64,000 nucleotides of DNA from Neobacillus mesonae (lineage in GTDB: Bacteria; Bacillota; Bacilli; Paenibacillales; Paenibacillaceae), in assembly GCA_023715865.1 (NCBI GenBank), contig JAMBOW010000003.1, forward strand, positions 62,001 to 126,000. Direction: 5' to 3'. The position numbers and the translations under genes are program-made. Below, piece after piece: positions 38,112-45,211 of this stretch. The notes beneath the pieces are model-generated. The model searched no databases and was not told the DNA's origin. It saw only the letters and a program-made list of their open reading frames with translations. The first letter of the stretch is position 1. Each line of letters opens with the position of its first letter.

Positions 38112-38157
38112 ATTTCCGAAAGTTATAATTGACAAAACTCGACATCGTTCGTAAAAT
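38112..38157 (+). promoter_or_regulatory. Promoter of the nucleoside uptake operon with PurBox/CodY-like sites
   Basis: A strong sigma-A promoter: TTGACA (38129-38134), 17 bases, TAAAAT (38152-38157). Just upstream AATTTCCGAAAGTT (38111-38124) is a palindrome resembling a PurBox (11 of 13) or a CodY box (11 of 15). An inverted PurBox-like TTCGTAAAA (from 38048+100, i.e. 38148) overlaps the -10. CGAA and TTCG cores are 27 bases apart, slightly more than usual for PurR. Confidence 0.6.
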
Positions 38158-38193
38158 TGGACTATGAAAATGGGAAAAGGGGATTAGGTCATA

Positions 38194-39237
38194 ATGAAAA
38201 GAACTCTTTCGTTCGTATTAGTAATTACGATGCTTTCCATCTTACTTGCTGCTTGCGGAAGTGACAGCGGTAGTGGAAGCAATGAAAATGCAAGCGCGGG
38301 CGGATCCGCTGACTCCGGTGAAGCGAAAAAAGCAGTACTTGTCCTGCCTGAGAAAATCGGCGTAAATCCTTTCTTTGTACAAATGGACGAAGGGTTTAAA
38401 AGAGCAGGCGAAGAATTTGGCATCGAAGTGAAGACGATTGAATCGACGGATGCAGCAGCATTTGAACAGAATCTTCGCGCAGCTGTGGCGGAAAATTATG
38501 ATTTAATCATGACGGCTACGTTCCAAGCAGAGGACGCACTGAAGAAAGTCGCTGCTGAAAATCCGAACAAAACTTTTGCTATCGTCGATACGGTTGTAGA
38601 TTTGCCGAACGTTCGAAGCGTTGGCTTTAAAGAATATGAGGGAGCGTATCTCTTAGGTGCGGCTGCCGGACTTGCTACAAAGACAAACAAGGTCGGCATG
38701 ATTGCAGCACAAGATATTCCTCTGATCAAGAAATATACTGAAGGATTCCGAGCTGGACTTGAATCAGTTAATCCGGATGCTGAGTTCCTTGTAAGCTATG
38801 CTGGCGGTTTTAATGACCCGGCAAAAGCAAAAGAGCTTGCAATTGTTCAGGCTGACCAAGGAGCAGACTTTATCGCAGGAGCATCGGCTGTAGGTGATCT
38901 TGGCGTGTTCGAAGCAGCGAAGGAAAAAGGATTCTATACTTCAGGACAAGATACAGACCGTACAGTTGAGGATCCTGAGCATATCGTTCTTTCCCAGCTG
39001 AAGTCTACAGATTCTGTAGCTTACGAAGAGCTTAAAGCATTTGCAGAAGGCAATTTCGAGTTTGGTTCTGTAAGTTACGGCCTTAAAGAAGACGGCGTTG
39101 GACTTACATTCGTAACAAGAGACAGTGAATCCGAGCTCAGCCCGTTCATTGGACAAGAGGTTGTTGATCAAGTGAAAGAAATTAAAGAAAAAATTGTGTC
39201 CGGAGAAATTGAGGTTAAAGACCCATTACAGCAATAA
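38194..39237 (+). CDS. nupN: Nucleoside-binding lipoprotein, BMP family (NupN-like)
   Basis: Extracytoplasmic nucleoside receptor of 347 residues. Lipobox LLAAC near residue 21, Ser/Gly-rich linker, then the BMP/PnrA fold. Fold markers include NPFFVQMDEGFKRAGEEFGI, FKEYEGAYLLGAAAGLATKT and KVGMIAAQDIP. The full set with one two-domain ATPase and two permeases matches B. subtilis nupNOPQ, a guanosine importer; the exact nucleoside here is inferred. AAAAGGGGATTAGG precedes the ATG. First gene of a long operon. Confidence 0.88.
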   Translation: MKRTLSFVLVITMLSILLAACGSDSGSGSNENASAGGSADSGEAKKAVLVLPEKIGVNPFFVQMDEGFKRAGEEFGIEVKTIESTDAAAFEQNLRAAVAENYDLIMTATFQAEDALKKVAAENPNKTFAIVDTVVDLPNVRSVGFKEYEGAYLLGAAAGLATKTNKVGMIAAQDIPLIKKYTEGFRAGLESVNPDAEFLVSYAGGFNDPAKAKELAIVQADQGADFIAGASAVGDLGVFEAAKEKGFYTSGQDTDRTVEDPEHIVLSQLKSTDSVAYEELKAFAEGNFEFGSVSYGLKEDGVGLTFVTRDSESELSPFIGQEVVDQVKEIKEKIVSGEIEVKDPLQQ

Positions 39238-39265
39238 GGATCAGTTTAATCCGTAAAGAGATGTG

Positions 39266-39290
39266 GCCGACTGCCGGGCTGGCAGTCGGT
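39266..39290 (+). terminator. Intra-operon stem-loop after nupN
   Basis: GCCGACTGCC (39266-39275) pairs with GGCAGTCGGT (39281-39290) around GGGCT, followed by CTTCTTC rather than a clean T-run. Probably a partial terminator or mRNA stabiliser that lets the binding protein be made in excess. Confidence 0.6.
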
Positions 39291-39357
39291 CTTCTTCGTA
39301 AACAACAGGCTTTTTAAGTCTTTTATATGAAAGGGAAGAAGGGGGACGAGAGATACC

Positions 39358-40857
39358 ATGCTGCTAGAGATGATAGGAATTACTAAGAAGTACGGAACGC
39401 TTACAGCGAATCACGATGTCCGCTTTGACTTAAATGAAGGCGAAGTACATGCCCTGGTTGGAGAGAACGGGGCTGGAAAAACAACACTGATGCGGATGCT
39501 GTACGGAATGGAGCAGCCCACCTCTGGGTCCATCCGGATTCATGGGAAAGAGGTTCAGTTTGCAAGCCCCTCCCAAGCCATGGAGCACGGGATTGGCATG
39601 GTTCATCAGCATTTTATGCTGTTCCCTTCTTTTTCCGTTGCCGAGAATATTGTCATAGGCCGTGAGCCGTCAGCAAATGGCGTGTTTGATCGTAAGCAGG
39701 CCGCGAAGACAGTGGAGGAGCTGGGAAGAAAATACGGGATGCCTGTAGATCCTTGGAAAAAGGCTGGTGACTGTCCGCTAGGGATGCAGCAGCGTATAGA
39801 GATCCTTAAGGTGCTTTATCAAGGGGCAGATATCATTATTTTGGACGAGCCTTCCGCAGTGCTGACACCTATTGAAGTCAAGGAGCTGCTGGATAATGTA
39901 CGGGCACTGACCAAGCTTGGCAAGAGTTTCATTCTAATTACACACAAGCTTCAGGAAGTTATGGATGTTGCAGACCGGATTACGGTGCTTCGGGATGGTG
40001 TGGTGACTGGAACCTTAAACGCGTCAGATACGGACGTAGAGCAGCTGTCGAAATTGATGGTGGGCAGGGATTTGATCCGAATGGAGAAGAAGCCATTTCT
40101 GCCAGGTGATGCTGTGCTTGAAGTCAGCGAATTATCGGTGTCTGGTGCCAAGGAACAGACCTCGCTTCGTCATGTTAATTTAAATGTTCATGCTGGAGAG
40201 GTTGTCGGAGTAGCGGGCATTTCCGGGAACGGTCAATCCGAGCTGATTCAGGCGATTGCAGGGATACGTCCGGCGAATGAAGGAACCGTTCGATTGTCCG
40301 GTAAAGATATAACAAAATGGTCTGTGCGGGATATACGTGAGCTGGGCATGGCGCATATTCCGGAGGACCGCTATATGTGGGGAGCAGCGAAAGACGCAAC
40401 CGTGCTTGATAACGGACTTATGGGACATCAGAAGTCTTATCAGCGCAAAGGAATAATTGCTTCAAGTAGGGTTCGCAGAATGGTGGAAGGCTGGATTAAG
40501 CACTTTGGGATTAAGACAGGGTCAACAGAGACCAAAGCCCAATTTTTATCCGGCGGAAATCTTCAGAAGCTTATTGCGGCCAGAGAATTTGCTCACGAGG
40601 CTCCGTTTCTTATTGCAGCCGAGCCGACGCGCGGGGTGGACATCGGAGCAATGGAAACCATTCACAAGGAGCTGCTTAATCAGCGGGATAAAGGTGCGGG
40701 TATTCTGCTCGTATCGTCGGAGTTGTCCGAGATTTTGCAGCTGTCAGACCGTATCGTCGTAATGTACGAAGGAGCTATTGCAGGGGAGCTTTCCGCTGAA
40801 GAGGCTACGGAAGAGAAGATTAGTTTGCTGATGGCAGGAGGGAAACGAGAAGCATGA
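39358..40857 (+). CDS. nupO: Nucleoside ABC transporter ATPase, double domain (NupO-like)
   Basis: Duplicated ABC ATPase of 499 residues. First half: Walker A GENGAGKTT at about 36-44, signature region CPLGMQQRIEILK, Walker B IIILDEPSAVLTP. Second half: Walker A-like GISGNGQSE, signature LSGGNLQKLIAARE, and EPTRGVD; the second site lacks the Lys of Walker A, typical for RbsA/NupO-type proteins. AGAAGGGGGACG precedes the ATG; the stop overlaps the next start (ATGA). Confidence 0.9.
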   Translation: MLLEMIGITKKYGTLTANHDVRFDLNEGEVHALVGENGAGKTTLMRMLYGMEQPTSGSIRIHGKEVQFASPSQAMEHGIGMVHQHFMLFPSFSVAENIVIGREPSANGVFDRKQAAKTVEELGRKYGMPVDPWKKAGDCPLGMQQRIEILKVLYQGADIIILDEPSAVLTPIEVKELLDNVRALTKLGKSFILITHKLQEVMDVADRITVLRDGVVTGTLNASDTDVEQLSKLMVGRDLIRMEKKPFLPGDAVLEVSELSVSGAKEQTSLRHVNLNVHAGEVVGVAGISGNGQSELIQAIAGIRPANEGTVRLSGKDITKWSVRDIRELGMAHIPEDRYMWGAAKDATVLDNGLMGHQKSYQRKGIIASSRVRRMVEGWIKHFGIKTGSTETKAQFLSGGNLQKLIAAREFAHEAPFLIAAEPTRGVDIGAMETIHKELLNQRDKGAGILLVSSELSEILQLSDRIVVMYEGAIAGELSAEEATEEKISLLMAGGKREA

Positions 40858-41921
40858 ACTTCATAAAAAATAACATAAAAGGACTCGTACAACCGCTGCT
40901 TGCCGTTCTCATCGGTCTTATTGCCGGTGCTGTTGCCATTCTGCTGGTAGGCGGTAACGTCTTGGAAACCTACACAGAGATGTGGAAAGGAGCGTTCGGC
41001 AGTTTTTACTTCTTCACCAATACGCTTGCGAGAGCCACACCTTTAATTCTGGTCGGACTGGGTGTTGCCCTCGCCTTTAAAGCTGGGTTCTTCAATATGG
41101 GAGCAGAAGGACAGATGCTGCTCGGGGCGCTGGCCTCGGCGCTGACGGCCTTATATTTGCCGGGTCCTGGCTGGTTCGTGATGCTTGTCTCCATTCTTGT
41201 TGGTGCCCTTGTTGGCGGCTTATGGTCGCTATTTGCTGGTCTTCTGGATGCTAAGTTTGGAATGAATCTGCTAATTACAACACTACTTCTGAACTACATT
41301 GCTCAGTACTTTACAGGGTATATGGTTGCCTATCCATTTAAGGACACGACAGGATCGGCAGCTATGGCCCAGACACCAATGATTGAACAAGGAGTATGGT
41401 TGCCGAAGCTGTTCCAAGGCATGGGCCTCCATGCCGGATTTATTATTGCTGTCGTACTGGCTGTAGTCATGTATTTCTTCATGAAAAATACGGTGCCGGG
41501 GTATGAAATTCGGATGCTTGGCGCGAATCCTTCATTTGCTGCATACGGCGGTGTAAAACGTGTGCGGATGATGATGCTGTCTATGCTGGTCAGCGGTGCG
41601 CTGGCCGGTATCGCCGGTGCGGGAGAGGTGCTCGGAACCCAGTACCGGTTTATTGACGGAACACTAAGTACGGCCAATTATGCTTGGAGCGGAATCATGG
41701 CGACGCTGCTTGCAGGCTCGCATCCGCTGGGTACTGCTTTCTCTGCCTTCCTGCTTGCTGCACTGCAGACCGGTTCCATGGGCGTAGAACGGAATACGGA
41801 AGTTCCACTTGAAGTAGGAAGTGTAATTCAAGCCGTACTTACACTCTTTGTATCTGCCCGGATCGGCTACAGCTTTCTAAAACGGAGAAAGGGGAACAAA
41901 AACAATGGAACAACTCTTTGA
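40854..41921 (+). CDS. nupP: Nucleoside ABC transporter permease (NupP-like)
   Basis: BPD_transp_2-type membrane subunit of 355 residues, about ten hydrophobic segments. Characteristic stretches are LGVALAFKAGFFNMGAEGQM and GYEIRMLGANPSFAAYGGV. Overlaps nupO by four bases and nupQ by 17 bases, so translation is coupled through the operon. Confidence 0.9.
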   Translation: MNFIKNNIKGLVQPLLAVLIGLIAGAVAILLVGGNVLETYTEMWKGAFGSFYFFTNTLARATPLILVGLGVALAFKAGFFNMGAEGQMLLGALASALTALYLPGPGWFVMLVSILVGALVGGLWSLFAGLLDAKFGMNLLITTLLLNYIAQYFTGYMVAYPFKDTTGSAAMAQTPMIEQGVWLPKLFQGMGLHAGFIIAVVLAVVMYFFMKNTVPGYEIRMLGANPSFAAYGGVKRVRMMMLSMLVSGALAGIAGAGEVLGTQYRFIDGTLSTANYAWSGIMATLLAGSHPLGTAFSAFLLAALQTGSMGVERNTEVPLEVGSVIQAVLTLFVSARIGYSFLKRRKGNKNNGTTL

Positions 41922-42828
41922 TGCTGCCCTGTTTAATGCGACGCTGCGTTCGGTAACACCGATATTGCTCGCTGCACTGGGTGCGGCGCTCTGTTCCCGT
42001 GCAGGACTGTTTAATGTCGGTTTGGAAGGGCTAGTGCTGATTGGTGCATTTTCTGCAATATTAGGTAATTACTTATTTCATAATGTATTTCTAGCTATTG
42101 TGTTTGCTATCGTTATTGTCATGCTGTTCTCGCTAATCTTTGCCTATGTCAGCATAAATCTGAAGGCGAATGAGATTATCGTCGGGTTATCGATTAACTT
42201 TCTTGCAGCAGGGCTGACGACCTTCTCACTGCGTGCCATTTTTGACGTGAAAGGTGCATACTACGATAATGCTATGGTGGGACTTCCCAAATGGGACATC
42301 CCTTTCGTTGAGGATATTCCTTGGCTTGGGTATGTTATCTCCGGACACAGTCCGCTGGTATATCTCGGGCTAATTACGGTGTTCTTGCTGCAATTTTATC
42401 TATTTAAAAGTGTTTCCGGCTTCCGCCTCCGTTCGGTTGGGGAGAATCCGATTGCCGCGCAGAGCATTGGAATTAACGTTCGAAGAACCCAATACGGTGC
42501 GGTGCTGATGTGCGGAGTACTGTGTGCACTCGCCGGAGCCCAGCTGTCTCTTGGACAGGTAACAATGTTTACCGAAAATATGACGGCAGGACGCGGATTC
42601 ATTGCGCTTGTAGCCACAATGCTTGGACAATCCAGTCCGATTCTTGTTATGGCTTCCAGTCTCCTGTTTGGGTTCATGGAAGCGATAGGTATCCGTCTCC
42701 AAGGCTTCTCACTACCGGCCCATTTCACTTACATGCTGCCGTTTGTCGTCACCCTGATTGCCATGTTCTTCTTCAAAGACAAGAGCTATGCAAAGGATGC
42801 GCAAAGAGCTGGGGGCAGCTCGAGGTAG
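41905..42828 (+). CDS. nupQ: Nucleoside ABC transporter permease (NupQ-like)
   Basis: Second membrane subunit, 307 residues, same family: AALCSRAGLFNVGLEGLVLI near the N-terminus and FRLRSVGENPIAAQSIGI before the last third. Pairs with NupP to form the channel. Start ATG lies inside nupP with AAAGGGG upstream. 75 bases then separate it from the sulfite-oxidase-like gene. Confidence 0.9.
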   Translation: MEQLFDAALFNATLRSVTPILLAALGAALCSRAGLFNVGLEGLVLIGAFSAILGNYLFHNVFLAIVFAIVIVMLFSLIFAYVSINLKANEIIVGLSINFLAAGLTTFSLRAIFDVKGAYYDNAMVGLPKWDIPFVEDIPWLGYVISGHSPLVYLGLITVFLLQFYLFKSVSGFRLRSVGENPIAAQSIGINVRRTQYGAVLMCGVLCALAGAQLSLGQVTMFTENMTAGRGFIALVATMLGQSSPILVMASSLLFGFMEAIGIRLQGFSLPAHFTYMLPFVVTLIAMFFFKDKSYAKDAQRAGGSSR

Positions 42829-42903
42829 CTGTCATTGTACGCTTAAACTGATGCTTAAGAGTTCTATTAGCGATACTAACTACTGCACGAGGAGTGAACA
42901 ACA

Positions 42904-43575
42904 TTGCACAATAAAGCCGAACGGTTAAAAGGGACTAAAGCACCGAAGGTGAATATTGACGATTCCATGAAACATCGCCTTCCTCCGGGGCAGGTGCTGA
43001 CAGAAAAATTTCCTATTCTTCATGAAGGGGAAGTACCTGAGTATGACATGAGCACTTGGGATTTGCGCGTATTCGGAGAAGTAGAGGAAGAGGTTACCTT
43101 CAGCTACGATCAGCTGCTATCCATGCCAATGACGAATACGGTAAGTGATATTCATTGTGTCACACGCTGGTCCAAATTTGATACCGCGTGGGAAGGCATT
43201 CGCTTTTCCGAATTTGCAGAGCAATTCAAGATTAAACCTGAGGCAAAGTATGTCATGATTCATGCTGACCATGATTATGAGACCAATCTGCCGATCGAGG
43301 CACTCATGCGGGACGATGTGCTGCTGGCTTTTAAGTTTGACGATAAGCCGCTGACACCGAAGCACGGATGGCCGCTGCGGCTCGTTGTGCCGGAGTTTTA
43401 TTTCTGGAAGAGTGCAAAATGGATCCGTGGAATTGAGTTTATGACAGAGGATCGCCACGGTTTTTGGGAGCGCAACGGATTCCACAATACCGCCGACCCA
43501 TTCCTTGAACAGCGCTTTTCAGATGAAGAGCTTCCTATTCCGGAAGACGAGTGGATGAAGAAGGAGTTTGATTAA
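42904..43575 (+). CDS. Sulfite-oxidase-like molybdopterin oxidoreductase (YuiH-like)
   Basis: Molybdenum-cofactor enzyme domain of 223 residues, the SUOX fold without haem or dimerisation domains. The cofactor-binding Cys85 is in DIHCVTRWSKFD, followed by TAWEGIRFSEF and KHGWPLRLVVPEFYFWKSAKW, all family signatures. No Tat or other signal is seen, so it is cytoplasmic. Substrate unknown. The start is TTG with GAGGAG well placed. It lies between nupQ and the phosphorylase gene on one strand, one base before the latter's start, which is an unusual partner for nucleoside genes. Confidence 0.87.
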   Translation: MHNKAERLKGTKAPKVNIDDSMKHRLPPGQVLTEKFPILHEGEVPEYDMSTWDLRVFGEVEEEVTFSYDQLLSMPMTNTVSDIHCVTRWSKFDTAWEGIRFSEFAEQFKIKPEAKYVMIHADHDYETNLPIEALMRDDVLLAFKFDDKPLTPKHGWPLRLVVPEFYFWKSAKWIRGIEFMTEDRHGFWERNGFHNTADPFLEQRFSDEELPIPEDEWMKKEFD

Positions 43576-43576
43576 T

Positions 43577-44320
43577 ATGCTGATGCCTATTTTGCAGGTC
43601 CGTTCTGAAGATATGCCGCCGTATGCGTTGGTTTGCGGTGATCCTTTTCGGGCAGAGAAGATTTCTCAAAAGCTGGAGGGTGCAACAGAGCTTGCCTTCA
43701 GCCGGGAATATCGTACGTTTGTCGGTGAATATCAGGGAGTGCGGCTGGCTGTAGTCAGCCATGGCGTTGGATGCCCGGGCGCTGCTGTATGCTTTGAAGA
43801 ACTGATCCGCGCAGGTGTAACCACATTGATTCGCGTCGGCACTGCCGGCTCCTATACAGTGGATGCACCGGCAGGAAGCCTCGTGGTCAGTACGGCTGCG
43901 CTGCGAACCGACGGCTTGACGAAGCAGCTCGTACCGGACGGGTTCCCGGCGGTTGCGGATCATGATGTCACTTCAGCGCTGTATACCGCTGCCACCAAGC
44001 TACCGGGTGTAGTAGCCAAAGGAATCACGGTTACGCTTGATGCTTTCTTCACAGGTGTGGAGGAGATTCCGCATAAGAAATTCAAGCAGGCGGGTGCACT
44101 TGCTGCCGAGATGGAAATTGCAGCCTTATTCGTAATCAGCTCCATACGGGGAGCGCGTGCGGGTGCGATTCTAGCCATTGACGGATTTGCGGATCAGGAT
44201 CTTGCAGCAGAATACGACCCGCATACGAATGTGGTTGGTGAAGCAGTGGAACGAGAAATGGTAGCTGCACTGAATGCCATTGCCCAAATTGCGAACAACG
44301 ATGCTCTTCAGCAGCAATAA
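43577..44320 (+). CDS. Nucleoside phosphorylase (PNP/uridine phosphorylase family)
   Basis: Splits nucleosides with phosphate to base and (deoxy)ribose-1-phosphate. 247 residues. Phosphate-binding VCGDPFRAEKIS at about 20-31, RVGTAGSY near 90, and the ribose-contacting AEMEIAALF near 176 are present. Which nucleoside is used cannot be read. ATG at 43577 has AAGGAG ten bases upstream, inside the preceding gene, one base after its stop. Together with NupNOPQ it gives uptake plus phosphorolysis. Confidence 0.9.
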   Translation: MLMPILQVRSEDMPPYALVCGDPFRAEKISQKLEGATELAFSREYRTFVGEYQGVRLAVVSHGVGCPGAAVCFEELIRAGVTTLIRVGTAGSYTVDAPAGSLVVSTAALRTDGLTKQLVPDGFPAVADHDVTSALYTAATKLPGVVAKGITVTLDAFFTGVEEIPHKKFKQAGALAAEMEIAALFVISSIRGARAGAILAIDGFADQDLAAEYDPHTNVVGEAVEREMVAALNAIAQIANNDALQQQ

Positions 44321-44336
44321 GTATGTATAATCCGAA

Positions 44337-44372
44337 TCCGGCCCTGCCTCATATGCAGGTGCCGGTTTTTTA
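44337..44372 (+). terminator. Terminator of the nucleoside operon
   Basis: CCGGCCCTGC pairs with GCAGGTGCCGG (one bulge) around CTCATAT, followed by TTTTTTATG. Confidence 0.8.
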
Positions 44373-44392
44373 TGTTTTAATGGAAATAATAC

Positions 44393-44409
44393 ATACCCCA
44401 GCGAGGTAT
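44393..44409. promoter_or_regulatory. CsoR-type operator, upstream copy
   Basis: ATACCCCAGCGAGGTAT: the ATACCC-N5-GGGTAT pattern with one mismatch. Its centre is 36 bases upstream of the main csoR operator, about three helical turns and a half. Confidence 0.5.
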
Positions 44410-44423
44410 AAACAAAATGCATA

Positions 44424-44452
44424 TTGACATACCCTATGGGGGTATATTATAT
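44424..44452 (+). promoter_or_regulatory. csoR promoter with embedded CsoR operator
   Basis: -35 TTGACA (44424-44429) and -10 TTATAT (44447-44452), 17 bases apart. The spacer holds ATACCCTATGGGGGTAT (44429-44445), a perfect ATACCC-N5-GGGTAT CsoR operator, so the copper sensor should block its own transcription. Confidence 0.85.
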
Positions 44453-44482
44453 TGGGACTAGGAAACGAAGGAGGTCATGCGA

Positions 44483-44842
44483 GTGGATGATATAAAGGTA
44501 GGCGCTGAAGATCAGAACAAGACGCATTGCCATGATTCCCATTCAGACCATCATAATGAAGAAGTAAGACACAGCCATCATTCCGATGAGATGAAGAATA
44601 TTTTGACGACACGCCTGAATCGGATCGAAGGACAAATCCGCGGTATAAAAGGCATGATCGAGAGAGATACCTATTGTGATGATGTACTCACTCAAATTGC
44701 AGCTGTACAATCTGCGCTTAACGGGGTTGGGAAGCTTCTGCTTGAAGGGCATATGAAGAGCTGTGTTATTGATCGAATTCAGGCAGGCGAGCATGAAGTG
44801 ATTGACGAGCTTCTGGTGACGGTTAAGAAGTTAATGAAGTAG
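44483..44842 (+). CDS. csoR: Copper-sensing repressor CsoR
   Basis: Cu(I)-responsive DNA-binding protein of 119 residues. The metal ligands Cys65 (TYCDDV), His90 and Cys94 (GHMKSC) form the conserved C-H-C set. It has an extra His-rich N-terminus (HCHDSHSDHHNEE) that may bind further metal. Start GTG at 44483 gives eight-base spacing from AAGGAGG; the ATG six bases earlier is too close. First gene of a csoR-copZ-copA module. Confidence 0.93.
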   Translation: MDDIKVGAEDQNKTHCHDSHSDHHNEEVRHSHHSDEMKNILTTRLNRIEGQIRGIKGMIERDTYCDDVLTQIAAVQSALNGVGKLLLEGHMKSCVIDRIQAGEHEVIDELLVTVKKLMK

Positions 44843-44899
44843 CTTTTTGTAAGGAACCAGCTTCAAATATATAAAGGATAAAACGAGGAGGAAATCTGT

Positions 44900-45100
44900 A
44901 TGAGCAGCGTAACTTTGAATGTGAAAGGCATGTCCTGCAACCATTGTGTGAAGTCCGTTGAAGGGGCACTTGAAAGTGTCGGAGCCTCAGGTAAGGTTGA
45001 TTTGGCATCAGGTACGGTAAACGTAGAGTACGATGAGCAAAAGGTAACCGTTGATCAGGTAAAGCATGCGATCGAAGATCAAGGATACGACGTGGTTTAA
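44900..45100 (+). CDS. copZ: Copper chaperone CopZ
   Basis: Heavy-metal-associated domain of 66 residues that carries Cu(I) to CopA. Metal motif GMSCNHC with Cys13 and Cys16. AGGAGG precedes the ATG. It follows csoR by 57 bases and is closed by a hairpin, with copA starting behind its own operator. Confidence 0.93.
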   Translation: MSSVTLNVKGMSCNHCVKSVEGALESVGASGKVDLASGTVNVEYDEQKVTVDQVKHAIEDQGYDVV

Positions 45101-45143
45101 TCTATTGATCGTTTGATCATAGTAAGGATAATAACAAGCGAAG

Positions 45144-45167
45144 AGCAGCCCGTTAGGACTGCTTTTT
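45144..45167 (+). terminator. Terminator after copZ
   Basis: AGCAGCCC pairs with GGACTGCT around GTTA (one mismatch), followed by TTTTT. Confidence 0.7.
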
Positions 45168-45180
45168 CTGGATTAAATAT

Positions 45181-45197
45181 ATACCCATAAGGGGTAT
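45181..45197. promoter_or_regulatory. CsoR operator in front of copA
   Basis: ATACCCATAAGGGGTAT, a perfect ATACCC-N5-GGGTAT site, immediately upstream of the copA ribosome site (GAGGAG at 45198-45203). It gives copA copper control independent of the csoR promoter. Confidence 0.75.
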
Positions 45198-45211
45198 GAG
45201 GAGATGGTGTA

